Of a stretch of DNA of 34,884 nt, positions 18,330-25,581 are shown piece after piece. The first letter of the stretch is position 1. Each line of letters opens with the position of its first letter. The stretch comes from Thermoproteota archaeon (GTDB taxonomy: Archaea; Thermoproteota; Methanomethylicia; Methanomethylicales; Methanomethylicaceae). The stretch lies in the NCBI GenBank assembly GCA_029887795.1, contig JARXPE010000013.1:1-34884 (forward strand), read 5' to 3'. Position numbers and translations under genes: made by a program. The notes beneath the pieces are model-generated. The model saw nothing but the letters and a program-made list of their open reading frames with translations. It did no database searches and was not told the origin of the DNA.

Positions 18330-18896
18330 TTGTCAGAGATAAAACTCTTCGGAAAATGGGATACATCTAACGTTCAGATAAAGGATTTAGGTCTTAAGGC
18401 TTACATATCACTTAATCCAATGCTTATCCCTCACTCCTGTGGGAGACACGAACACAAACGTTTCGGAAAGGCGAAGGTAAATATTGTGGAACGGCTTGCG
18501 AACAGAATAATGCGCCCAGGAAAGAACGGAGGGAAGAAGACATTAGCCCTAAGCATTGTGGATAACGCGCTTGAACTGGTTTACTTGAAGACTGGAGAAA
18601 ATCCAGTACAGGTCTTGGTAAGGGCAATAGAAAATTCGGCACCAAGGGAAGAGGTCACACGAATCAGTTATGGTGGTGTGACCTACCCTCAGTCAGTAGA
18701 CTCTTCTCCGCAGCGTAGAGTCGACTTGGCCCTTAGATTCATTACAGATGCCGCAAGAAATTCCGCATTTGGTAGCAACAAACCTATTGAGGAATGCCTT
18801 GCAGATGAAATCGTAATGGCTGCAAGCAACGATCCAAAGAGCTATGCAGTTCAGAAGAGGGAAGAGATAGAGCGCATCGCCATCTCGGCCAGATAA
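18330..18896 (+). CDS. rps7: Ribosomal protein uS7
   Basis: A small-subunit head protein of about 188 residues that nucleates 16S rRNA folding and contacts the E-site tRNA. Visible blocks include [58 protein letters not shown], and [23 protein letters not shown] 18330 gives [11 protein letters not shown] and follows GAGGTGA (18318-18324) at normal spacing. GTG 18321, overlapping the rps12 stop, is part of that binding site and an unlikely start. It ends the operon; T-rich runs follow. Confidence 0.95.
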   Translation: MSEIKLFGKWDTSNVQIKDLGLKAYISLNPMLIPHSCGRHEHKRFGKAKVNIVERLANRIMRPGKNGGKKTLALSIVDNALELVYLKTGENPVQVLVRAIENSAPREEVTRISYGGVTYPQSVDSSPQRRVDLALRFITDAARNSAFGSNKPIEECLADEIVMAASNDPKSYAVQKREEIERIAISAR

Positions 18897-18927
18897 ATCA
18901 GGATATCCTTATCGCTATTTCCGCCAA

Positions 18928-18955
18928 TCCTTTTTAATTACAATATTTTTATCTT
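18928..18955 (+). terminator. T-rich terminator after rps7
   Basis: Runs of TTTTT at 18931-18935 and 18947-18951 lie 35-60 bases after the rps7 stop, before the separate promoter of the elongation factor gene. Oligo-T runs without a hairpin are the usual archaeal terminators. Confidence 0.4.
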
Positions 18956-19026
18956 CCATACCAATGCATACTCTTTATCCTGTTTTTTCCACAATTGGGA
19001 TGGGATTCCATATTTTTCCGACTAAA

Positions 19027-19038
19027 CTTTATATATGA
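19027..19038 (+). promoter_or_regulatory. TATA box of the EF-1A gene
   Basis: CTTTATATATGA is centred at about 19033. The expected transcript start is near 19058. GAGGCGAG at 19071-19078 is the ribosome binding site before ATG 19084. It makes the elongation factor and rps10 separate from the polymerase operon. Confidence 0.65.
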
Positions 19039-19083
19039 CTGGCTATTCTCTAACTTCAACAGACAATTAAGAGGCGAGATTAA

Positions 19084-20394
19084 ATGTCATCCCAGAAGAA
19101 AGAGCACTTGAATTTGCTCGTGATGGGGCACGTGGACAACGGCAAGAGTACGCTTGTCGGTCACCTCCTCTTCCTAGCAGGTGGACTTGATGATCGTTAT
19201 TTGGCTGCTCTGGAAGAGGAAGCGAAAAAGACCGGTAAGGAATTCGCAAAATTTGCTTGGCTCGGAGACAAGTTGAAAGAAGAAAGAGAGCGAGACATGA
19301 CCATTGACCTCTCCTTCTGGAAATTCGAGACTCCAAAGTACTTCTTTACCATCATTGACGCTCCTGGACACAGGGACTTCGTTAAGAACATGATTACTGG
19401 TGCCTCTCAAGCAGACTGCGCAATCCTCGTAGTCTCTGCAAAGAAAGGTGAATACGAAGCAGGAATGGGTCCGGGCGGACAGACGAGGGAGCACGCATTC
19501 TTGGCGAAGACCTTGGGTGTAAACCAGGTCGTAGTTGCCATAAACAAAATGGACGATCAGACCGTCAACTACAGCGAACAAAGATACAACGAAGTAAAAG
19601 ATGGCGTCTTCAAATTCTTGAAGATGATTGGCTACGACACGTCAAAAATTTTGGCTATACCTATATCTGGCTGGAAGGGCGATAACATAATAAAGCATAG
19701 TCCAAACACTCCGTGGTACAAGGGACCAACCCTCTTTGAGGCACTGGACACTTTTGTACCGCCTGAGAAACCGATTAACAAACCACTCAGGGTTCCCATA
19801 CAGGACGTATACACAATCACAGGTGTCGGCACAGTCCCAGTAGGAAGAGTAGAGACTGGCGTAATGAAGGTAGGAATGAATGTTATCTTCATGCCTGCAA
19901 ATAAGGCCGGCGAGGTCAAATCAATCGAGACTCACCACATGAAAATCGAGGAGGCGGTGCCAGGGGACAACATTGGCTTTAACGTAAAAGGTGTCGGAAA
20001 GACTGACATTCATAGGGGAGATGTCTGCGGCGAGGTCTCAAAACCACCGACCGTAGCAGAGACTTTCAAAGGTAGAATATTTGTCCTCTATCACCCAACA
20101 GCCATTGCAGCTGGCTACACACCCGTTTTGCACGTTCATACGGCAACAGTAGCAACCACATTCTTGGAACTAGAGAAGAAGATCGATCCCAAGACCGGCG
20201 CCGTCATAGAGGAGAAGCCAAGCTTCCTGAAACAAGGCGACAGCGCTATAGTGACCTTCAAACCCACAAAGCCGCTTGCAATCGAGCTATATAACGACCT
20301 TCCACCATTGGGCAGGTTTGCCCTCAGAGATATGGGTAGGACTATCGCCGCTGGCGTTGTGACTGAAATCAAGCCGGCCACGCTAGCTAAATAA
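19084..20394 (+). CDS. tuf: Translation elongation factor EF-1 alpha
   Basis: A 436-residue GTPase that brings aminoacyl-tRNA to the ribosome. GTP motifs: G1 GHVDNGKST at residues 15-23, [16 protein letters not shown] (switch I region), G3 DAPGHRDF, G4 NKMD and a G5-like ISGWKGDN. Two beta-barrel domains follow ([20 protein letters not shown], and C-terminal [20 protein letters not shown] with [13 protein letters not shown]). The P-loop reads DNGK where many relatives have DHGK or DAGK, which is tolerated in the family. It is a full-length archaeal/eukaryal-type protein. rps10 follows after a T-rich gap, as usual in archaea. Confidence 0.98.
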   Translation: MSSQKKEHLNLLVMGHVDNGKSTLVGHLLFLAGGLDDRYLAALEEEAKKTGKEFAKFAWLGDKLKEERERDMTIDLSFWKFETPKYFFTIIDAPGHRDFVKNMITGASQADCAILVVSAKKGEYEAGMGPGGQTREHAFLAKTLGVNQVVVAINKMDDQTVNYSEQRYNEVKDGVFKFLKMIGYDTSKILAIPISGWKGDNIIKHSPNTPWYKGPTLFEALDTFVPPEKPINKPLRVPIQDVYTITGVGTVPVGRVETGVMKVGMNVIFMPANKAGEVKSIETHHMKIEEAVPGDNIGFNVKGVGKTDIHRGDVCGEVSKPPTVAETFKGRIFVLYHPTAIAAGYTPVLHVHTATVATTFLELEKKIDPKTGAVIEEKPSFLKQGDSAIVTFKPTKPLAIELYNDLPPLGRFALRDMGRTIAAGVVTEIKPATLAK

Positions 20395-20420
20395 CCCTTC
20401 TTTTTTATGGTGTAGTGTTT

Positions 20421-20729
20421 ATGCCTCAAAAAGCTAGGATAATGCTCAGCAGTACGGATCATCGAAAGCTTGAGGATGTATGTTCTCAAATCAAGAAGAT
20501 CGTAGAAAAGACAGGCGTTAGGATGGCAGGTCCTGTACCTCTTCCCACGAAGAGACTTTTAGTCCCTACCATGAAGTCTCCAGCGGGGGAAGGAACCAAA
20601 ACTTGGGATAAGTGGGAGATGCGGATCCATAAACGTCTGATCGATATCGATGCAGACGACAGAACAATGCGCCAAATGATGCGCATTCAAGTACCTGATG
20701 ATGTTTTTATCGAGATAGAACTTGTATAA
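20421..20729 (+). CDS. rps10: Ribosomal protein uS10
   Basis: A 102-residue small-subunit head protein. Recognisable blocks: [40 protein letters not shown] and [20 protein letters not shown], then [16 protein letters not shown] 20421 follows GGTG at 20409-20412; GTG 20415 is an in-frame alternative. It stands 26 bases after EF-1A, with a T run (20401-20406) between them, and is probably still co-transcribed in part. Confidence 0.97.
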   Translation: MPQKARIMLSSTDHRKLEDVCSQIKKIVEKTGVRMAGPVPLPTKRLLVPTMKSPAGEGTKTWDKWEMRIHKRLIDIDADDRTMRQMMRIQVPDDVFIEIELV

Positions 20730-21062
20730 TCCATGCGACAATTCTCGGTCTTTTAATTCTGTTAACGTTTTTATGATTTTTTACTTCTAGAATTTATAAC
20801 TCTAAAAAATCCAAATTTTAATGTAAATTGTGGGCACGAAATCTAAGTTATTACAAATAGACGATATAGTGGGGAAGGTAGTCTGGATGAAGGATTTCTT
20901 ACAAAATACGAACAATTATGTCTTAAGAACCGTCATTTTGATCATTGCCTAGGACTTTAATATAGAAAGTTCCGAGGATTTTTGATGTGTCTATGGGAAC
21001 CACATAGGATTCCTTCAATTTCAATAACCTGATCTGTTCTTGTATAATGGAATTCGGAAAAG
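20730..21062. other. Gene-poor stretch with possible gene remnant
   Basis: There is no gene here that I can support. It is AT-rich and holds a TATA-like TTTATAAC (20794-20801) followed by a 40-codon plus-strand frame from GTG 20830 to TAG 20952. On the minus strand a short frame running from about 21056 to 20923 has a C-terminal PRC-barrel look (see findings). Confidence 0.5.
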
Positions 21063-21167
21063 CGCCGGGGAAGGGATTCGAACCCTTGCTCCCCAGAAGG
21101 GGAACCGGCTTACCTGTCCCTTTTTTAGATCTCGAGGCCGGCGCCTTAACCACTCAGCCACCCCGGC
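21063..21167 (-). tRNA. tRNA-Ser (anticodon CGA) with 20-base intron
   Basis: This is a class II tRNA. On the minus strand the acceptor GCCGGGG pairs with CCCCGGC, and the discriminator is G73, as in archaeal tRNA-Ser. The anticodon stem CCGGC/GCCGG (21141-21137/21109-21105) encloses CTCGAG, giving anticodon CGA at 21134-21132. A long variable arm (CCCC..GGGG) is followed by the T stem AAGGG/CCCTT with loop TTCGAAT. The intron is 21130-21111, between positions 37 and 38. It allows a 5' bulge AGA, central helix CTCG with CAGG (one mismatch), 3' bulge TAA and a three-pair inner helix. The mature tRNA is 85 bases. No CCA is encoded. Confidence 0.93.
21111..21130 (-). other. tRNA-Ser intron
   Basis: Twenty bases with an A-rich loop, inserted directly 3' of base 37. 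Without removing it, the 3' half of the anticodon stem cannot pair at normal loop size. Splicing would use the endonuclease and the RtcB/archease pair encoded just upstream of this tRNA on the map. Confidence 0.8.
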
Positions 21168-21255
21168 TTATCTTTTAAACAATTTTACTGATTTACTTTT
21201 GTCATTCTCTTGATCATGTTTTGGACGACCTCGGCATTAAATATCTTTTGCTTTA

Positions 21256-21687
21256 CTAAATGTCCAAAACAAAATACGCCTCCCACTTTTCTCTAACCTG
21301 AACGATTCTCATCAGCGAATAAGTCATTGCCTTTACGCCTACCCTCTGACCATGCTTTTTTGGATCGTACTCTTCTCCGTAAATCTTTGCCTTTAAAAGA
21401 AAAGGCGATTCTTTTTCGGTTTTCTTTATCTCTTTCACGTTTGCCCTGGCCACCGCAAGGCTCTTTGAATCAAACACTAATAATAAATAATCTACCCACA
21501 TGTAGAGGAGTTGCTCTAGATCCTTTGCCTTTATTTCAACTTCTAAGGCCTCTCTCTCCTCAACCATAGCCGTGTCCAACATGACCTCAAAAGTCGCCTT
21601 AGCTGCCTCTTCAAACAACCCCTCTAAGCTATCAGACATGATGTGGACATATACATCAGATGGGTGATCCAAATATGAATAGACCAA
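21256..21687 (-). CDS. Archease (RtcB cofactor)
   Basis: A protein of about 143 residues. Archease activates the RNA ligase RtcB by promoting its guanylylation and multiple turnover, using metal-binding acidic residues. Seen: YLDHPSDVYVHIMSDSLEGL (family YLDHTADV...), EEAAKATFEVMLD, LYMWVDYLLLVFDSKSLAVA and a C-terminal KAMTYSLMRI in place of the usual KAVTYH. TTG 21687 gives MVYSYLDHPSDV as in the family and follows GGGTG. The open frame continues to 21855, but those residues are not archease-like. DHPSD replaces DHTAD; the metal-binding Asp and His are kept. Divergent to rtcB, with about 155 bases between them. Confidence 0.88.
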   Translation of the reverse strand: MVYSYLDHPSDVYVHIMSDSLEGLFEEAAKATFEVMLDTAMVEEREALEVEIKAKDLEQLLYMWVDYLLLVFDSKSLAVARANVKEIKKTEKESPFLLKAKIYGEEYDPKKHGQRVGVKAMTYSLMRIVQVREKWEAYFVLDI

Positions 21688-21740
21688 TCTCGACACCCAA
21701 TAAATTATCCGAGAGCCCCTTTTTCTGACTTTCTCACTAA

Positions 21741-21749
21741 ATTTAAATG
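21741..21749 (-). promoter_or_regulatory. TATA-like box of archease
   Basis: On the minus strand CATTTAAAT lies about 55 bases before the chosen TTG start, giving a predicted transcript start near 21719. This supports a start well inside the long open frame. The space 21688-21842 is the shared control region with rtcB. Confidence 0.45.
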
Positions 21750-21842
21750 ATTGAAGTTGTATATGATAGCACATCTGGGCGCTTCTTATAATGCGCCTTT
21801 TCCCTTTGTTTATCTGATTTATGAAAAGGTTGGTGATGGATA

Positions 21843-23300
21843 ATGACGTCCGCAAACATCCCGCTTAAAAAAATAGGAGAGAACATATGGGAGATCTCCA
21901 AGAACTTTAACCCAAACATGAACGTTCCATGTAGGATCTATGCTGATGAATCATTGCTCGATAAGATGAAACAGGATCTCACATTACAGCAATGTGTAAA
22001 CGTTGCCCAACTTCCGGGCATCCTGAAATTTTCAATAACCATGCCTGATGGCCATCAGGGATATGGTTTCCCTATTGGCGGTGTAGCTGCTTTTGATGCC
22101 GAGAGTGGAATAATCTCGCCTGGAGGAGTAGGTTACGATATAAATTGCGGCGTGCGACTTCTTCTTACAAACCTGGACATCCGCGACGTTCGCCCCCAAC
22201 TCCCAAAACTGATAGACACTCTCTTCGACCTAGTACCATCAGGTCTTGGCAGCAAGGGCGGAATTAGATTGGATCCAACCCAACAAGATCGCGTTCTAGA
22301 CATGGGCGTGGAATGGGCTATCCAAAAAGGCTACGGGTGGGATGAAGATGCCAAAAGATGCGAGGAGGGCGGATGCATGAAGACAGCAGATCACTCTAAA
22401 GTTTCCTCAAATGCAAAATCGAGAGGTGCGAGTCAGCTCGGCACACTGGGGAGTGGGAACCATTTCCTTGAGGTTCAGATGGTCGACAAGATATTCGATC
22501 ATCATGCTGCCAAGACTTTTGGAATTGAACACGAAGGCCAAGTCGTTGTAATGATTCATTCTGGTAGCAGGGGGTTAGGTCATCAGGTATGCAGTGATTA
22601 TCTCCATGTGATGGAACACGCTGTTACAAAGTATAAAATAAGGATTCCTGATAGAGAACTTGCATGCGCACCTGCTGAGAGTTCAGAGGCTAAAGACTAC
22701 TTTGCGGCAATGTCTGCGGCATGCAATTATGCTTGGGCAAACAGACAATGCATAACCCATTGGACTAGAGAGGCTTTCCAAAAGGTCTTCAAGAGCGATC
22801 CCGAGAAACTTGGCATGCGCCTTGTTTACGATGTGGCACACAACTTGGCAAAGCGAGAGGAGCACATTTACGAGGGCAAGAGGCGCATCCTTTACGTCCA
22901 CAGGAAGGGCGCTACTAGAGCATTCCCTGCCGGCCGGCCTGAAATCCCTCAAGAGTACCAAAATATCGGACAGCCCGTGATAATTCCTGGTAGCATGGGT
23001 ACTGCTTCGTACTTACTGGTTGGAGCTCCAATGTCCATGGAATTGAGTTGGGGCTCGACTGCTCACGGCGCTGGTAGATATCTAAGCAGGGAGGCTGCGA
23101 TAAAGAAATATTGGGGGAGCGACATCAAACGGGATCTAGAGAACAGAGGAATACACCTAAGAGCTGCAAACATCCGCGTAATAGCCGAGGAGGCCCCTGG
23201 TGCCTACAAGGATGTGGATAAAGTGGCTGAAGTCTCCCACCAGTTAGGCATAGCTACACTAGTTGCGAGAATGGTGCCGATAGGGGTGACTAAGGGCTGA
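21843..23300 (+). CDS. rtcB: tRNA-splicing ligase RtcB
   Basis: A 485-residue GTP- and Mn-dependent ligase that joins 2',3'-cyclic phosphate and 5'-OH ends, here of tRNA exons after intron removal. Compared with the Pyrococcus enzyme, all active-site residues are present at nearly constant offset: Cys102 (DINCGVR, with Asp99), His207 (GSGNHF), His239 (HSGSRGLGHQ), His333 (YDVAHNLAKREEH) and the GMP-accepting His408 (TAHGAGR). No intein, which rtcB often carries in archaea. GGTGATGG at 21832-21839 precedes ATG 21843. Archease is encoded divergently, and two intron-containing tRNAs lie in the window. Confidence 0.98.
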   Translation: MTSANIPLKKIGENIWEISKNFNPNMNVPCRIYADESLLDKMKQDLTLQQCVNVAQLPGILKFSITMPDGHQGYGFPIGGVAAFDAESGIISPGGVGYDINCGVRLLLTNLDIRDVRPQLPKLIDTLFDLVPSGLGSKGGIRLDPTQQDRVLDMGVEWAIQKGYGWDEDAKRCEEGGCMKTADHSKVSSNAKSRGASQLGTLGSGNHFLEVQMVDKIFDHHAAKTFGIEHEGQVVVMIHSGSRGLGHQVCSDYLHVMEHAVTKYKIRIPDRELACAPAESSEAKDYFAAMSAACNYAWANRQCITHWTREAFQKVFKSDPEKLGMRLVYDVAHNLAKREEHIYEGKRRILYVHRKGATRAFPAGRPEIPQEYQNIGQPVIIPGSMGTASYLLVGAPMSMELSWGSTAHGAGRYLSREAAIKKYWGSDIKRDLENRGIHLRAANIRVIAEEAPGAYKDVDKVAEVSHQLGIATLVARMVPIGVTKG

Positions 23301-23338
23301 CCTTTGAACCAGTCCTCTCTCAATTTGGGAGATTTATT

Positions 23339-23941
23339 GTGATACATGAGGAATCTTTCGAAGGTGTAGGGCTCTCCTCAAATGTTTATGTCCTCAAATC
23401 TGCAGAAGGCTACTACATATTCGATGCCAGTGGTCACCCTGATCTGTTGTCTTTTCTGGAAGGTGCTGGTATTGAAAAAGACAAGATCTTGGGAATCTTC
23501 TTAACACACGGTCACTATGACCATGTGACTGGTCTTGTCTCTCTCTCAAACATAAATGTCAAGGCATTTCTAAACCTTAAGGACCTCAATCTGGTCAGGA
23601 ACTGCATAGGTCCTCGTGAGATATCTGACATATCTGAGGGCGCCTCACTCCTTGATAAAATTGGTCTCAAAGCCTTGCCAACACCTGGGCATACCCCAGG
23701 CAGCACATGTTTTTACTCGGAGGGAGAGTCTCTTCTCATAAGTGGTGATACGGTATTTGCAGATGGATATTTCGGAAGAACTGATCTCATCGGTGGCAGC
23801 GACTCTGAAATGAAAGCCTCTTTAAAATATTTATCAACCCTTGAAGTTAAATCTCTCCTTCCAGGTCATGGTAACTATATACTGGATGGTGGAACTAGGG
23901 CAATCTCCATGGCGCTTTCAAATGCAAATTACCTTCTCTAG
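23339..23941 (+). CDS. Metallo-beta-lactamase-fold hydrolase (glyoxalase II-like)
   Basis: A 200-residue single-domain hydrolase. Zinc ligands are visible: THGHYDH (His57, His59, Asp61, His62), PTPGHTPGSTCFY, SGDTVFADGYFGRTDL and the final LPGHG. The FGRTDL segment, shared with glyoxalase II and related persulfide dioxygenases, suggests a thioester or small-molecule substrate rather than RNA. The start is GTG 23339, with GGGAG about ten bases before it. It follows rtcB by 38 bases on the same strand, so it may be co-transcribed, and converges with the phosphate transporter gene. The actual substrate is unknown. Confidence 0.9.
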   Translation: MIHEESFEGVGLSSNVYVLKSAEGYYIFDASGHPDLLSFLEGAGIEKDKILGIFLTHGHYDHVTGLVSLSNINVKAFLNLKDLNLVRNCIGPREISDISEGASLLDKIGLKALPTPGHTPGSTCFYSEGESLLISGDTVFADGYFGRTDLIGGSDSEMKASLKYLSTLEVKSLLPGHGNYILDGGTRAISMALSNANYLL

Positions 23942-23947
23942 TCATAT

Positions 23948-23964
23948 TTGGGTTGTCAACCCAA
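23948..23964. repeat. Perfect inverted repeat between convergent genes
   Basis: TTGGGTTG and CAACCCAA flank a single T. It spans the stop codon of the phosphate transporter and starts seven bases after the stop of the hydrolase gene. It could act as a two-way terminator or a protein binding site. Confidence 0.6.
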
Positions 23965-24885
23965 GATGGCACCATGCATTATCCATGCCATTACCAAGGA
24001 GAATCCTGGCACGAGTGTCCACAAAATCACCAACCTTGCCAAAAATCCCCTTCCGAGTGCATGGACCCCCTTCCCGAGCCCTCCGCCCAACACACCTCCT
24101 ATTACTGAATGACTAATAGAGACGGGCATTCCCAGCTGTGTGAATAAATGAACAACCAAAGCTGCGCTAAACTGCGAGGAAAAGCCCGTCGCAGGTCCTA
24201 GACTTGCCATTCCCTCCCCAACAGTTCTGGCAACTCTCTCTCCCATCAAAAATCCGCCTAAAGCTGTGGCGATTATGGCTAAGATCAATGTCTGAATCTC
24301 TCCGAGGTCTCTGCCAACTACACCAATTATTAGACCTAATGTGTTTGCCCCCAAAGCATATGCTGTGTAAAAACTTGTCCCTACGGTCAGTATCCCGTAT
24401 GTCACTATCGTTTCTTGCACACCCTTGAAGGTCAACTTACGTGTGGTCTTCGTCAATATATAGGCTATAAACATCGCGGATATGGGCGTTGCCATCCATG
24501 ATAAAAACACACTCCAAACATTCGTCCAATCTATCGGCATTCCCATAAACAAGGCGCTACCCAATGACGCACCGTAGAGTGCTTGGGTTATTGGCAAAGG
24601 TAACCTAAGAGTAGTTGCCAAAATCAGCATGGCAAATGTTACACCTATTACGATCTCCAACGAGAATGTCCCAAGCGCACCATGGAGCGTCTTTCCTTGC
24701 ACTGCATTGAAAAGCTTCCAACCTTCTAAGACCGTGCCTGTAGCTATTCCTATTATGAAAATTATAACCCCATTTCTGTATGAAGTTACCTTAGAGCCTG
24801 CCACGGTACCTGCTGAGTTGCTTGCATTATTTGCACCAGTTATTAAAAGCATAGTCGTAGTCAAGATTGCCAATAATGCCGACAT
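23956..24885 (-). CDS. Inorganic phosphate transporter (PiT family)
   Basis: A carrier of about 309 residues with roughly nine to ten membrane spans. The two inverted PiT signatures are partly visible: ITGANNASNSAGTVAGSK near residues 16-33, and the second half with SISHSVIGGVLGGGLGKGV near residue 270. Phosphate would be taken up with sodium or protons. ATG 24885 is preferred because AGGTG precedes it at normal spacing; GTG 24897 would overlap the previous gene by eight bases. It is coupled to the DUF47 gene upstream, the usual archaeal and bacterial pairing. Confidence 0.93.
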   Translation of the reverse strand: MSALLAILTTTMLLITGANNASNSAGTVAGSKVTSYRNGVIIFIIGIATGTVLEGWKLFNAVQGKTLHGALGTFSLEIVIGVTFAMLILATTLRLPLPITQALYGASLGSALFMGMPIDWTNVWSVFLSWMATPISAMFIAYILTKTTRKLTFKGVQETIVTYGILTVGTSFYTAYALGANTLGLIIGVVGRDLGEIQTLILAIIATALGGFLMGERVARTVGEGMASLGPATGFSSQFSAALVVHLFTQLGMPVSISHSVIGGVLGGGLGKGVHALGRGFLARLVILWTLVPGFSLVMAWIMHGAILG

Positions 24886-24889
24886 GTAA

Positions 24890-25561
24890 CTATGCACCTG
24901 ACTTTACAACCATCGCCGTTATTATGTCCGACGCACTTTCAGCGGCATCGGCGATCATATCCAACAAAAATATGAAGTCTCTAATCTGGAGATACGTAAG
25001 AGGGGATGTCTTCTTCTCTCTGGTTGTGAGCATCTTCAAAGCTTCAAGTTTTATGTCGTCCAACCTCTCTTCGTATTTTTCAACCTCATGTGCAAGACTC
25101 AGCGCTTCATTCTTATTTTTATTTATCATCTCTAATGCCCTTATCAAGACATTCACAATCTCGATGGTTCCATAGACCATTTCCTTTACTTTTTCGTTAC
25201 AATCTCTGATCTCTTCCATCTCTTCCTTACTTGGCTCCCTAGATGCTAAAGCTCTAGATGCTTCTTTGGCTCTATCCGCGATCTGATCCATCGCTTCAAC
25301 AAGCCTTAAGAAGTCCTCCTTGAGTCCCACGAACAAAATGCCGCTATAGAGTTTGATTTCAACACCGCGCTTCACATCATCGGCCTCTCTCTCCATAAAT
25401 GCTATCCTATCGGCAGTACTCTTTACCCTATTCCAATTTTGGCAGTCGCACCCTTCTATCAAATCAGACAATAGCCTAATAGTGTCCATTACCAGCTGGG
25501 AATGTGCTTTTAGTCCTTCTTCTATTCCCTTAAGAGGAAATGACGCGATCTTTCTCCACAT
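24890..25561 (-). CDS. DUF47 family PhoU-like phosphate transport regulator
   Basis: A 223-residue, all-helical protein of the PhoU-like fold. Family features: KIASFPLKGIEEGLKAHSQL, then IAFMEREADDVKRGVEIKLY (the conserved ExxAD metal-binding stretch) and FVGLKEDFLRLVEAMDQIAD (the conserved DxxAD). Near the C-terminus is RDFIFLLDMIADAAESASDI. Members pair with PiT carriers and are thought to control them. It lies 20 bases after valS and directly before the carrier gene. Start ATG 25561, with only a weak GGTAA upstream. Confidence 0.92.
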   Translation of the reverse strand: MWRKIASFPLKGIEEGLKAHSQLVMDTIRLLSDLIEGCDCQNWNRVKSTADRIAFMEREADDVKRGVEIKLYSGILFVGLKEDFLRLVEAMDQIADRAKEASRALASREPSKEEMEEIRDCNEKVKEMVYGTIEIVNVLIRALEMINKNKNEALSLAHEVEKYEERLDDIKLEALKMLTTREKKTSPLTYLQIRDFIFLLDMIADAAESASDIITAMVVKSGA

Positions 25562-25581
25562 AAATCGTTACCAGTCTGCTC

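Noticed and set aside
20923-21153. 76-codon minus-strand protein
   Set aside because: Its first half is the tRNA-Ser gene read as protein; only the last part was kept, as a possible remnant.
21688-21855. Longer N-terminus for archease
   Set aside because: The residues are basic and unrelated to the family, run into the rtcB start and lie across a TATA-like box.
9887-23300. Inteins in rpoB, rpoA1 or rtcB
   Set aside because: These are common intein hosts in archaea, but all three proteins are of normal length with uninterrupted motifs.
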